Shown piece by piece: positions 38,578-46,668 of a stretch of DNA of 64,000 nucleotides; position 1 is the first letter of the stretch, and the number at the start of each line of letters is the position of its first letter. Under the pieces are notes generated by a model. The model was given only the letters and a program-made list of their open reading frames with translations, searched no databases and was not told where the DNA came from. A program made the translations under genes and the position numbers. Origin of the DNA: [Erwinia] mediterraneensis (GTDB lineage: Bacteria; Pseudomonadota; Gammaproteobacteria; Enterobacterales; Enterobacteriaceae); NCBI RefSeq assembly GCF_900604315.1, contig NZ_LR026978.1, positions 3,093,996 through 3,157,995 of the forward strand, in the 5' to 3' direction.

Positions 38578-39587
38578 ACGGCCACCGTGATTTTCTGACC
38601 ATAAAGGAACTGGCCCGGCACAAACCCGTTATTGCGGGCAAGGGCCACGGTCAGGTGTTCGATATAGATAAAGCCACACAGCAGCTGGCAAAGTTCATTT
38701 TCTGCCGGGACAGGGAGCAACGCTGAATCTGCAAAGGGTTGTTCCCCAATGGTGACGACGTCCGTCCCGTTTGCCTTCAGTTCAGTTGCGAGTCTTTCGA
38801 GCGTTTCATCGCCTGGTTTACCCAGCAATACGGCGAGCATGCCTTTACCAGAAGTCTCCAGAGGCCCGTGGCGGAATTCTCCTCCAATAAAGCCTTCTGC
38901 ACTGACCTTGGATGCTTCTTTGGTAATCAAAGCCCCGGTCAATGCGCTTGAGCCGTAAGCGCCCGTGGCAATGTAAGCGATACGTGGGCGCGCTGAAGTG
39001 AACAGCCGGTCCGCAAAATCGTCCACGATGGTTTTTTCCCTGACAAGACCCCCGATACCGGGAAGTATGCCGGCGACTGACTCGCACACGGCTTTCTCAT
39101 CTTCTCCCAGCAGCATGGCCAGCGTTCTGTAACAGGCAATAAGCGTGTTCAGATAGCTTTTGGAGCTGACCGTCGCTTCATCACCGCTTTTCAGCGTGAT
39201 AAGGATATCTGCGCTTTTACCAAGTACGCTGCTCTCATCATTGGTTAAGCCGATAATGGTTTTTGGACGCTTATCCTGGTTCAGGAGCGCAACTATCTCA
39301 CCACTCATGCCCGACTGCGATGTTGCCCACAACAAGGTTTTTTCAGTGATAAGGTCTGGCATATCCAGTAAGCGACCTGCATCCATACGCCATACCGGAT
39401 AGCCCTGTGCAATCAGCGCACGCTCTACCGGAATCAGCGCATAGTCCGATGAGCCCATGCCAGCCAGAATGATGCGATCATAGTCGCTCAGCTTTACTGT
39501 GCTCAGGCGCTCCGGCAGAGGATTATTAAGCTGCGCCATGATGGCTTCAGGCTGCATTGCAATATCGTTCTCATATGGATTTGACAT
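38574..39587 (-). CDS. SIS domain phosphosugar isomerase/deglycase
   Basis: 337 residues with two SIS domains, like AgaS, FrlB or the isomerase half of GlmS. N-terminal EAIMAQLNNPLPERL, first SIS with ILAGMGSSDYALIPVERAL, SQSGMSGEIVALLNQ (phosphosugar-binding SQSG), second SIS with AYIATGAYGSSALTGALITKEAS and GEFRHGPLE. ATG at 39587 (MSNPYEND) chosen because GAGG precedes it. First gene of the operon; the twin operator lies 41 bp upstream. Amino-sugar or Amadori-product catabolism fits. Confidence 0.88.
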   Translation of the reverse strand: MSNPYENDIAMQPEAIMAQLNNPLPERLSTVKLSDYDRIILAGMGSSDYALIPVERALIAQGYPVWRMDAGRLLDMPDLITEKTLLWATSQSGMSGEIVALLNQDKRPKTIIGLTNDESSVLGKSADILITLKSGDEATVSSKSYLNTLIACYRTLAMLLGEDEKAVCESVAGILPGIGGLVREKTIVDDFADRLFTSARPRIAYIATGAYGSSALTGALITKEASKVSAEGFIGGEFRHGPLETSGKGMLAVLLGKPGDETLERLATELKANGTDVVTIGEQPFADSALLPVPAENELCQLLCGFIYIEHLTVALARNNGFVPGQFLYGQKITVAV

Positions 39588-39627
39588 AAATACCTCAGTG
39601 ATTGGTGTTGAAAGCATTTTAAACTAC

Positions 39628-39667
39628 ATGCACGATATCGTTCATGTCAATGCACGATATCGTGCAT
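39628..39667. promoter_or_regulatory. Twin operator palindromes between SIS operon and deoR-type gene
   Basis: ATGCACGATATCGTGCAT at 39650-39667 is a perfect 18-bp palindrome. The copy at 39628-39645 differs by one base (TTCAT for TGCAT). Centres are 22 bp apart, two helical turns, so two dimers would bind the same face. Probable sites for the adjacent DeoR-type regulator. Confidence 0.8.
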
Positions 39668-39790
39668 GTGATATGAATTTTGTATTTTTGAAAAAGACTT
39701 TTAACGTCATGAAACATATGGATTTAAGCTTATTTTTTTCGCTTTTACGTGATAATATCGACTGCAATTTAGTGTGTAAGGAGGCGATAA

Positions 39791-40549
39791 ATGCTGGCAA
39801 ATGAGAGGCGGGACAGGATTCTTTCGATGCTTGTTTCAACGGGTTATCTCAACGCAAATCAGCTTGCTGACGAATTCAACGTTGACAGTTCAACGGTCAG
39901 AAGAGATCTGATTTTTCTGGAGAAAGCGGGTCGGATCATTCGCACCCATGGTGGTGTTTTACCCGTCCTGTCAACAGAGGGGCAGGACACGCCTTACAGT
40001 ATTCGCAAAAGTCGTCATCATGCACAGAAGGTCGCCATCGGGAAGTATGCTGCATCGCTTATTTCTGACGGAGATTCAGTCATTCTCGACAACGGCTCAA
40101 CGGTTTATGAGCTTGCAGTCCATCTGCTATCAAAAAAGGATCTGACCGTTATCACGAATGACCTGAACATTGCGATGCTGCTCTGCCAGTATCCGGCTAT
40201 CAATCTTAATGTCACTGGAGGCGCGGTAGCAGGGAACTCGTTCACCCTGGTAGGACCGGATGCGACTCGCAAGTTTGGTGAGGTTTATGCCGACTGGGCC
40301 TTTATGGGCGCGGAAGGCGTACATGCAGAAGCTGGGATAACTAATGTAAATGCTATTGAAATACCTACTAAAAAAGCCATTCTCAATGCTGCACGCACAA
40401 AGGTCATTCTTGCAGACTCATCAAAAATTGGATATCGCGCACTGTCTCATGTCTGCGGTCTGGATACCGTTGACATGGTCATTACTGACAAAAAAAAGAA
40501 CGAGAATTTATCTGTCAGTTTTAAAGGTAAAATACGCTTTGCGAGTTGA
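39791..40549 (+). CDS. DeoR/GlpR family transcriptional regulator
   Basis: 252 residues. N-terminal DeoR HTH (ERRDRILSMLVSTGYLNANQLADEFNVDSSTVRRDLIFLEKAGRIIRTHGG) and a C-terminal DeoR sensor domain with the sugar-phosphate-binding features GDSVILDNGSTVYELA, VITNDLNIA and ADSSKIG. Strong SD TAAGGAGG. Divergent from the SIS-ROK-MFS operon across 203 bp that hold the twin palindromes; most likely its repressor, relieved by a phosphosugar. Confidence 0.92.
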   Translation: MLANERRDRILSMLVSTGYLNANQLADEFNVDSSTVRRDLIFLEKAGRIIRTHGGVLPVLSTEGQDTPYSIRKSRHHAQKVAIGKYAASLISDGDSVILDNGSTVYELAVHLLSKKDLTVITNDLNIAMLLCQYPAINLNVTGGAVAGNSFTLVGPDATRKFGEVYADWAFMGAEGVHAEAGITNVNAIEIPTKKAILNAARTKVILADSSKIGYRALSHVCGLDTVDMVITDKKKNENLSVSFKGKIRFAS

Positions 40550-40602
40550 GGCCCTGCGTATGTTTATTAAGTATTCTTCTGGTATGGAAATACCCGCCTC
40601 GA

Positions 40603-40637
40603 TTAAGAATAGCGTTGCGTTGACCCGCTGAACTTCA
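40603..40637 (+). repeat. Diverged direct repeat C, copy 1
   Basis: TTAAGAATAGCGTTGCGTTG then ACCCGCTGAACTTCAG; a similar stretch lies at 41519-41554, in the same orientation. Confidence 0.6.
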
Positions 40638-40716
40638 GCATATGACAGACGCCAGCATGAAAGTTCTTATGACTGCCTTCAGTTCCTCTGTGTTGCCGTA
40701 TTATCTGCTCTTCTGC

Positions 40717-40739
40717 GCTTACCGGCAGGGCCGGTAAGC
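40717..40739 (+). repeat. GCTTAC hairpin repeat, copy 2
   Basis: GCTTACCGGC, loop AGG, GCCGGTAAGC: a perfect 10-bp stem. The other copy is at 36074-36096. Confidence 0.65.
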
Positions 40740-40820
40740 TCCGCCGTACGGTGGCGTTCCGGGCTTCCAGTCTGAAATCTGATGACTGACTGCAGGAGCA
40801 ACTCCAGCAACTGGTTTACA

Positions 40821-40844
40821 GTCCGGTATGAGCGAAAAGCGGAC
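40821..40844 (+). repeat. GTCCGCT palindromic repeat, copy 8 (right hairpin)
   Basis: GTCCGGT ATGAGCGAAA AGCGGAC; one stem base changed. Confidence 0.75.
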
Positions 40845-41005
40845 ATCACATCAAAATGCATACTGGATGACAGCAGGTTGGTTAAGCCTGTTTCCTGGAC
40901 GTCTATTTTGAATTGTCTTTTTTCTCGTGCGGTTAGCAAATTTTATTGATTTGATTGATGAAACCTGGATATTTTTGTTGAACCCTACTCAAGGAAATGA
41001 TCACA

Positions 41006-41446
41006 ATGATTTTAATAAGGGCGGCAGAATCAAAAGATGTTCCCTCTCTAAAAAAGCTTTTTCTACAGTTGGGCTATCAGACAGACACTGAGAGCCTGGA
41101 ACAACGTATCTGTGAGGCGCAGAGTACGCTTTGTACTTTAGTGGCTGAATTAGATAAGGAAGTTTGTGGAGTTGTTGTTATAAACTTTATCACACCTGTT
41201 CATGAAAATGGCTTATGGGCATTAATTTCAGCTCTGGTCATAGATGAGTCGTTACGTGGGGCGGGGATAGGCCAGCAACTTCTGATTGCCTCTGAGCGCC
41301 TGGCCCTCGATAAAAAATGTTCTCAGATTGAGCTTTCAAGCAGTGAAAAGAGAACCAGAGCACACAAATTTTATGAAAATAACGGATACAAAGAAGTAAG
41401 GAAGCGCTTTGTAAAGCTCCTTGCTGATCTGCCCCAGGTTTATTAA
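41006..41446 (+). CDS. GNAT family N-acetyltransferase
   Basis: 146 residues, single GNAT domain: MILIRAAESKDVPSLKKLFLQLGY start, ALVIDESLRGAGIGQQLL (acetyl-CoA pyrophosphate loop), RTRAHKFYENNGYKEVRKRFVKLL end. ATG at 41006 chosen because AAGGAA lies 9 bases upstream, whereas the ATG at 40997 directly abuts it. Acceptor substrate unknown. Single-gene unit flanked by repeats. Confidence 0.87.
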   Translation: MILIRAAESKDVPSLKKLFLQLGYQTDTESLEQRICEAQSTLCTLVAELDKEVCGVVVINFITPVHENGLWALISALVIDESLRGAGIGQQLLIASERLALDKKCSQIELSSSEKRTRAHKFYENNGYKEVRKRFVKLLADLPQVY

Positions 41447-41466
41447 CCCTGCAGGGTGTTAGCACA

Positions 41467-41490
41467 GTCCGCTTCTGGCACAGAGCGGAC
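41467..41490 (+). repeat. GTCCGCT palindromic repeat, copy 9 (left hairpin)
   Basis: GTCCGCT TCTGGCACAG AGCGGAC: a perfect stem, identical to copy 2. Confidence 0.85.
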
Positions 41491-41518
41491 ATGCGTGTAA
41501 GGCAGCGTCCTCCTCATT

Positions 41519-41554
41519 TAAGGATAGCGTTGCATCGACCAGTTGAACTCACAG
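41519..41554 (+). repeat. Diverged direct repeat C, copy 2
   Basis: Matches 40603-40637 with several substitutions (AAGGATAGCGTTGCATCGAC then CAGTTGAACTCACAG). Confidence 0.6.
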
Positions 41555-41575
41555 CACGAAGCGGACTGTAAGGTG

Positions 41576-41660
41576 CAGGTTAACAAGCATTCCTGGTGCA
41601 GGCACTACTGCCTGGCCTGAAGCTGCATAATCCTGCCTGGCAGCTCCTCTTCACGCAATT
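41576..41660 (+). repeat. Diverged direct repeat B, copy 1
   Basis: About 85 bp starting CAGGTTAACAAGCATTCCT and including AAGCTGCATAATCCT; aligns with 45301-45384. In both places a GTCCGCT hairpin lies a short distance upstream. Confidence 0.65.
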
Positions 41661-42219
41661 TCATGGTAGAGAGGCTAACGCCATTACGCGGATAATACAG
41701 AATGCGGGAGTCACAGTCTTTGTGCGGCAGGTTAACGGGCAGGGGGTTGTGTGCTGGCTGAAGCTGGCTGAAATAGCTGACCTCCCGTTTCTCGAAGACT
41801 CCTGTGCCTGGTCGGTTGCGAGCATCCTGGCATGCCTGGCAGCGCCACGTTCTGACCAGCGGAGTAGGGAGCGAGCATTCTTAGCAATAACCCGATGACT
41901 TCGGGTCTGTTTTTAAAATCACGCAGCCCGGCCTTTTCAGTTTTGAAGTAATGTTTTCCGGCAACGAAGCGTGGTGCGCTGTTCAAAAAGTTATCGGGGA
42001 TATTTTGGCTTTGTATTATATAACTGCGCTGATAATTCTGTGGTGATAACTGGGATCGGGTTGTGAGTAATCACTATCATATACAGGCATTCAGCGTAGC
42101 TGGATGCTTGCACAGACTCAGTATCAAAAGATTTTTTCTGGTGGAAATAAGCATAGTAACTGACGAAATTTCCCCAGACAGGTTAAGCTGGGGGCAGATC
42201 TTAACCTGGAGCCCTGTTT

Positions 42220-42756
42220 ATGGAAATTTGCGAAGCAGATGAACAGCATATCCCTGCCATACAACGGATTTATGCTTACCACGTAATTAATGGAACGGCC
42301 ACATTTGAGACAGAGCCGCCAGACGAAGCAGAAATGTTAGCCCGCCTGAAGAAAGTTCGTGCAGCAGGTCTTCCCTGGCTTGTGGCTATTGATGGCGGCA
42401 AGGTCCGTGGATATTGTTACCTGACCCTTTACCGGGAACGTTGCGCTTACCAGTTCACACTGGAAGACTCTGTTTACATTGACCACCAGTATCAGAACCG
42501 GGGTGCCGGTAAAAGGCTTTTATCCCACGCGGTATTATGGGCAGAGCAGAACGGCTTTCGTCAACTTGTGGCGGTTGTAGGCAACAGTGAAAATATTGCC
42601 TCAATTGCTTTGCACCGTTCTGCAGGTTTCGGCATCACTGGAACGCTCAGATCCGTAGGCTTTAAACACGGTCGCTGGCTCGATACGGTGATCCTGCAGC
42701 GCACGCTTGGCGAAGGTGACAGCGCACTTCCGAAAATAACTCAGCGTAATAAGTAA
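42220..42756 (+). CDS. GNAT acetyltransferase, phosphinothricin acetyltransferase-like
   Basis: 178 residues. The pattern matches the PAT/Bar-like group: [114 protein letters not shown]. Most chromosomal members acetylate methionine sulfoximine-like or other amino compounds rather than the herbicide. Complete; ArsH follows 90 bp later. Confidence 0.9.
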   Translation: MEICEADEQHIPAIQRIYAYHVINGTATFETEPPDEAEMLARLKKVRAAGLPWLVAIDGGKVRGYCYLTLYRERCAYQFTLEDSVYIDHQYQNRGAGKRLLSHAVLWAEQNGFRQLVAVVGNSENIASIALHRSAGFGITGTLRSVGFKHGRWLDTVILQRTLGEGDSALPKITQRNK

Positions 42757-42845
42757 CAGGATGCCTTTCTGGTAACCAGGCGCAGCTTAAAGTTGATAGC
42801 GCTCCTGCTCCTTTTAACCAAAAAACAGAACACATCGTGTACCAG

Positions 42846-43556
42846 ATGAATGAACTGAAAAATATAGAACCGACAATTTTTGATGGCCCGGTTACAGAGG
42901 CAAAGCTTAACGCCGTGCCTGTGGAACACCCGCCGCGTATTCTGATGCTTTATGGCTCGCTGCGTGAGCGATCCTACAGCCGCCTCACCACAGAAGAAGC
43001 AGCGAGATTGCTGGAGGCGATGGGCGCGGAAGTGCGAATTTTTAATCCATCTGGTCTGCCGCTGCCGGACGATGCTCCCGAAACGCATCCGAAAGTCGCA
43101 GAACTGCGCGAGCTTGTGCTCTGGTCAGAGGGAATGGTCTGGTGCTCTCCCGAACGTCACGGTGCTATGACCGGGATCATGAAGTCGCAGATTGACTGGA
43201 TACCTTTGTCTTCCGGCGCAGTCCGCCCGACCCAGGGAAAAACCCTCGCCGTGATGCAGGTCAGCGGCGGCTCCCAGTCGTTCAATGCTGTCAATCAGAT
43301 GCGTATTCTGGGGCGCTGGATGCGTATGATCACCATCCCGAATCAGTCTTCTGTGGCAAAAGCCTGGGCGGAATTTGACGAGGATGGCCGGATGAAGCCT
43401 TCACCCTATTACGACCGCATCGTGGATGTTATGGAAGAACTGATGAAGTTTACTCTGCTGACGCGCGGACGGAGTGAATATCTGACGGACCGGTACAGCG
43501 AAAGAAAAGAAAGTGCTGCGCAACTCTCAGAGCGGGTCAATCAGCGCAGCATATGA
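42846..43556 (+). CDS. arsH: ArsH family NADPH-dependent FMN reductase
   Basis: 236 residues, flavodoxin-like. FMN-binding [66 protein letters not shown], and the ending [19 protein letters not shown] are all typical ArsH. The family oxidises trivalent organoarsenicals to the less toxic pentavalent forms and reduces quinones and azo dyes. ATG at 42846 preferred; a GTG three codons earlier is possible; neither has a good SD. No arsR, arsB or arsC is seen nearby, which is unusual. Confidence 0.9.
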   Translation: MNELKNIEPTIFDGPVTEAKLNAVPVEHPPRILMLYGSLRERSYSRLTTEEAARLLEAMGAEVRIFNPSGLPLPDDAPETHPKVAELRELVLWSEGMVWCSPERHGAMTGIMKSQIDWIPLSSGAVRPTQGKTLAVMQVSGGSQSFNAVNQMRILGRWMRMITIPNQSSVAKAWAEFDEDGRMKPSPYYDRIVDVMEELMKFTLLTRGRSEYLTDRYSERKESAAQLSERVNQRSI

Positions 43557-43561
43557 AAAAG

Positions 43562-43578
43562 GCCGACAGAATGTCGGC
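43562..43578 (+). terminator. Hairpin terminator after arsH
   Basis: GCCGACA, loop GAA, TGTCGGC, preceded by an A-run and followed by TTACTTTC, 5 bp after the arsH stop. Confidence 0.7.
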
Positions 43579-43931
43579 TTACTTTCAGGTTCGTCGCTAT
43601 ACTGGCAGGCCGCTGAAAAGTCAGTGGATGACGCGTTTCCCGTAAGTAACAATGACTACTTAACCGTGGTTTTATAGATATCATATCTTTCAAATTAGAG
43701 TTTAAAGTCTGATGTCTGAGCTTCAGCGTATAATTTTTTCAACAGGCTATATCCAGATTTCCTCATTGGTTGACAGGGAGTAAATAAATGTCATGGTGCT
43801 GGAATAAGTAATCGCGCCACTTCACGAAAGCAACAGCGTACAAACAACAGGCTGTCCCTCCCATACATTTATTTTATCCTAAAGAACAGGAGAGTACTGC
43901 CGATACTATTCTCCAGGCAGGGAAGGAGACG

Positions 43932-44057
43932 ATGGAAAGAAGATACGTTAATTCAATCCAGGGTAGCACACTCGCCGTAGAGCTCTGCACAGGCTGTGCT
44001 AAAAAAATGAGTATATTGCTGCATATTATTAATGCGAATGAGCCACCTTTCTGTTAG
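43932..44057 (+). CDS. Possible 41-residue small protein
   Basis: ATG with AAGGAG ending only 3 bases upstream, then 41 codons to TAG. The peptide is MERRYVNSIQGS... with three cysteines (two as CTGC) and no clear membrane span. No family recognised. The short SD spacing and AT-rich surroundings make it doubtful; listed because the SD is strong. Confidence 0.2.
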   Translation: MERRYVNSIQGSTLAVELCTGCAKKMSILLHIINANEPPFC

Positions 44058-44100
44058 CAATAATAAAATTTAAAAAAACTACTGCAAGGAAATTACAATA

Positions 44101-44619
44101 ATGAATCATTTGGTTATCCGGAGTGGCGTGGGTAAAACTGCTACGTTATTTGTCAGTTTATTATTAGCTGGCTGTAGCACTTATTTTCCTGAACCGGCAC
44201 TGTATGTTCCCCCGGCAAACTCGCCAGATGTCGCGAAAATTCGCTTGATGGGGGCTCCCATGAGCTATGCCCTGTATCAAAAAGATAGTGATGGTAAGAA
44301 AACCGGAGGGTGGGTGCAGGAACATAGTGCTTACGTCAATATTTTTTTTGGGAATACTCATGATTTGGGATTCCCTAAACTGAAAAATAAAGATTATAGT
44401 GGCAAATTTTTCGAAACGACCTTGCTCCCGGATCGTCTGACAACCATTCACCACTCTTTATACGGTGGTTGTAGTGTTAATCTGGAGATTACCCCGAAGA
44501 AAAAAGCGTTGTATGAGATCCATTACAGCTATGCAGATAAGTCCGGTTATTGCGTCATTTATGCAAAAGAAATTAAATACGACTCGGATATGGATATATA
44601 TTACGAGGGGAATGTGTAA
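44101..44619 (+). CDS. Putative lipoprotein of unknown function
   Basis: 172 residues. Signal peptide type II with lipobox LLAG-C at residue 25, followed by STYF, so probably outer-membrane anchored. The body has no recognised domain; stretches such as AKIRLMGAPMSYALYQKDSDGKK and FETTLLPDRLTTIHHSLYGGC suggest a beta-rich fold, and paired cysteines could form a disulfide. SD AAGGAA upstream. The stop overlaps the start of the next lipoprotein gene by one base (TAATG), so the two are coupled. Confidence 0.75.
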   Translation: MNHLVIRSGVGKTATLFVSLLLAGCSTYFPEPALYVPPANSPDVAKIRLMGAPMSYALYQKDSDGKKTGGWVQEHSAYVNIFFGNTHDLGFPKLKNKDYSGKFFETTLLPDRLTTIHHSLYGGCSVNLEITPKKKALYEIHYSYADKSGYCVIYAKEIKYDSDMDIYYEGNV

Positions 44620-44966
44620 TGAAAATTAAAAATTTTCTTCTGCTGGTGTTCAGTACCATTGCGTTGAGCGGTTGTGTTGCGAACGTGGACAGAACACGTA
44701 TGTCCGATTTAAATAATTATTCAGAGAAGGTCATCCGGGACAGTATCGTGGTGGGTAAATCCACCAAAAAGGACGTGCTGCTATTACTTGGCGCTCCTGC
44801 CACGCCAAAAGAGTTTAAAACTGCCAACACCTGGATTTACGCCTCTAAGGTGGTGGATCGCCGCCTTTATTTTTTTATCCCGGTCTTCCGCGATCGGGAT
44901 CAGTTGCTGTTGCTGAAATTCAATGATGCTGGTGTAGTGAGCAAAATGGATTACACCGAGAAGTGA
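44619..44966 (+). CDS. SmpA/OmlA-like small lipoprotein
   Basis: 115 residues with lipobox ALSG-C at residue 19. The mature part contains VVGKSTKKDVLLLLGAPATPKEF, the G-x-S/T..V..LLG-P pattern of the SmpA/OmlA (BamE-like) fold, then a WIYAS strand and a basic tail. Coupled to the preceding lipoprotein gene. It is not BamE itself, as length and sequence differ. Perhaps a partner that keeps the first lipoprotein in place; function unknown. An intrinsic terminator follows. Confidence 0.75.
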   Translation: MKIKNFLLLVFSTIALSGCVANVDRTRMSDLNNYSEKVIRDSIVVGKSTKKDVLLLLGAPATPKEFKTANTWIYASKVVDRRLYFFIPVFRDRDQLLLLKFNDAGVVSKMDYTEK

Positions 44967-44972
44967 TTCATT

Positions 44973-44998
44973 GGCAGGCGTAATGCCTGCCGGGCTTT
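44973..44998 (+). terminator. Intrinsic terminator of the lipoprotein pair
   Basis: GGCAGGC (44973-44979), loop GTAAT, GCCTGCC (44985-44991), then GGGCTTTT. It lies 6 bp past the stop. Confidence 0.8.
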
Positions 44999-45257
44999 TA
45001 CTCATATGCCGTGGAGAAAAAGACTTAGCAGTTACTCGTCGATTCCTGCAGTGTTTCAGGCTTACAGGTCCATTTCCGCAGTGCTCGCATTATTTAAACT
45101 TTTATACTTTGCTCATGTTGATTCCTGCCCCCCAAACCTATGGTTTCATAGACGTACCGGGCGCGCTCATCGTCACAAGCAATGCGGGGCCTGATCTGTT
45201 CAACACCTTTATTGACCTGTCGTTCCCCATAGATTAAAACAGCGTAGTTTTAGCAAC

Positions 45258-45281
45258 TCCCACTTCTGGCACCAGGCGGAT
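45258..45281 (+). repeat. GTCCGCT palindromic repeat, copy 10 (decayed)
   Basis: TCCCACTTCTGGCACCAGGC then GGAT; the loop TCTGGCAC is kept but the stem is broken in several places. Confidence 0.5.
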
Positions 45282-45300
45282 TGTGAGGAGCATTTGCGCT

Positions 45301-45384
45301 CAGGTTAATAAACATCCTTATACAGTCACTACGTCTGGCCTAAAGCTGCATAATCCTTTCTGCCAGCTCATCTTCGTGCAGTAT
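45301..45384 (+). repeat. Diverged direct repeat B, copy 2
   Basis: Starts CAGGTTAATAAACATCCTT and includes AAGCTGCATAATCCT; pairs with 41576-41660. Confidence 0.65.
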
Positions 45385-45531
45385 CAGGCGGAGCGGATTA
45401 GGTTGCGGATGTGGCAAAAGCGCAGACAGCCTGTGCAGCGGGAGGGAGTTACTCTGATATGGCATTGCGCGTACTGACCGGTCAGGATCAGGCGGTAGCA
45501 GCCAGGGTGAACCTCAAATCCCGCCAGAAGA

Positions 45532-46668
45532 TTATCCCCTGGCATCTGTCATTCCGCACATCCATTCCCCGATAATCTGGCCGTAAAGCTGCTCTGCTTC
45601 TGCGAGTTTGCTCAGAAGACAATACTCATCAGTCTGATGCGCCATTGTGGGTTCACCGGGACCCAGGATCACACAGGGTGGATGTCCCAGCGCAGGTAAT
45701 AACAGCGAGGCGTCAGTAAAGTAGGGCACCACTTTGGCTTCGAGTGGAAAATCAAAGAGGAGCTGACATAACCGGTAAACGGACTGAATCCACCTGTGGG
45801 TTTCTGAGCTTAATATGGCAGGCAGATCGACCAGTGTGGTGATGGCAACCGACTCGCCCAATAACGCGGCAAGCTGCTCCTGGATCGTCGCATGATGGAG
45901 ATTGGGGGCGCTTCGTATATCAACATCGAAAGTTGCGCGATCCGGCACTGAATTGATATTTAATCCCCCCTGAATGCGGCCGACATTAAGCGTGGGATGT
46001 TTCATCAAAGGATGTGCAGGCCCGGGCGAAAAATGACGGATTTTACCCAGCGCATCAGCTGCCAGATAGATAGCATTGATGCCCAGTTCCGGCATGGCGC
46101 CATGGGCCGTTTTTCCGCGCGTCTCACAGCGTAACCACAAGGCTCCTTTATGGCCAATCACCGGATAATTAGCCGTTGGCTCTCCAACAATCAGTGCGCC
46201 AGCCTGTGGCAAAGGGCCAGCCTTGATCAGTGCTTTTGCCCCGTCACATCCGGTTTCTTCACCCCCCGTAATGATCAGCACCACGCCAGAGCCGGCGCGT
46301 ATCGTGGATTGCTGCTGTACACAGGCGCAAGCGAAAGCAGCTAGCGCCGCTTTCATATCACTGGCGCCACGGCCATAAAGCCGATCTCCGTCAATCTCAC
46401 TGCCAAAAGGATCGCGCTGCCAGGGCTGATTACCCAGCGGCACCGTATCAATATGACCCGTAAACGCCAGCGGTTTACCTGCGGTCTCGCCAGGCAGTTG
46501 TGCGATCAAGTTGGTTCGTCCGTCGCCAAACCTTGATAGCCGGATATCGAATCCTCGCTCACTGAGCCAGCCCGCGAAAAACTGCATGCAGGCCGCTTCG
46601 TTGCCGGGTGGGTTGATGGTATCAAAACCCAGCAGCTTCCGGGCGAGATCCAGCGAGACGGGCTGCAT
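45532..46668 (-). CDS. M20 family deacylase (ArgE/DapE-type)
   Basis: 378 residues, dinuclear zinc amidohydrolase. Metal and catalytic motifs: AFTGHIDTVPLG (His/Asp), GRGASDMKAALAAFA (bridging Asp), ITGGEETGCDGAKALI (catalytic Glu pair), GEPTANYP, and GPGEPTMAHQTDEY (C-terminal His). Removes an acyl group from an amino compound; the family also includes the formylaminopyrimidine deformylase YlmB. Last gene of the leftward ABC importer-PTE-amidotransferase operon (start shared with the upstream stop, TGATG). A TenA-like hydrolase in the same cluster makes a pyrimidine-type substrate one option. Confidence 0.87.
   Translation of the reverse strand: MQPVSLDLARKLLGFDTINPPGNEAACMQFFAGWLSERGFDIRLSRFGDGRTNLIAQLPGETAGKPLAFTGHIDTVPLGNQPWQRDPFGSEIDGDRLYGRGASDMKAALAAFACACVQQQSTIRAGSGVVLIITGGEETGCDGAKALIKAGPLPQAGALIVGEPTANYPVIGHKGALWLRCETRGKTAHGAMPELGINAIYLAADALGKIRHFSPGPAHPLMKHPTLNVGRIQGGLNINSVPDRATFDVDIRSAPNLHHATIQEQLAALLGESVAITTLVDLPAILSSETHRWIQSVYRLCQLLFDFPLEAKVVPYFTDASLLLPALGHPPCVILGPGEPTMAHQTDEYCLLSKLAEAEQLYGQIIGEWMCGMTDARG

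Larger units (their letters stand above)
40550..41005. other. Intergenic stretch with three kinds of repeat
   Basis: 456 bp. Contains a 35-bp repeat shared with 41519-41554, the GCTTAC hairpin at 40717-40739 and GTCCGCT copy 8. No gene seen. Confidence 0.6.
41447..42219. other. Long intergenic stretch rich in repeats
   Basis: 773 bp without a supported gene. GTCCGCT copy 9 (41467-41490), direct repeat C copy 2 (41519-41554) and repeat B copy 1 (41576-41660) follow one another. A 100-codon frame from 41596 has no SD and runs through repeat B, so it is not called. Confidence 0.6.
43557..44100. other. Intergenic stretch after arsH; one candidate short ORF
   Basis: 544 bp, mostly AT-rich. Holds the arsH terminator and one short ORF with an SD at 43932. 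Otherwise nothing recognised. Confidence 0.5.
44999..45531. other. Intergenic stretch with decayed repeats
   Basis: 533 bp with no supported gene. Holds a decayed GTCCGCT hairpin (45258-45281) followed by repeat B copy 2 (45301-45384), the last repeats of these families in the window. Confidence 0.55.

Noticed and set aside
41238..41492. Short frames encoding SALCQKRT peptides (also at 23165-23419 and 23035-23301)
   Set aside because: The peptide is the translation of the GTCCGCT repeat and has no SD; these are artefacts of the repeat.
41596..41898. 100-codon frame with GLKLHNP, resembling a 64-codon frame at 45283
   Set aside because: Similarity is explained by DNA repeat B; the frames diverge afterwards and lack SD sequences.
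19626..45281. CRISPR array
   Set aside because: The hairpin repeats are kilobases apart, vary in form and lack regular spacers; no cas gene is present.
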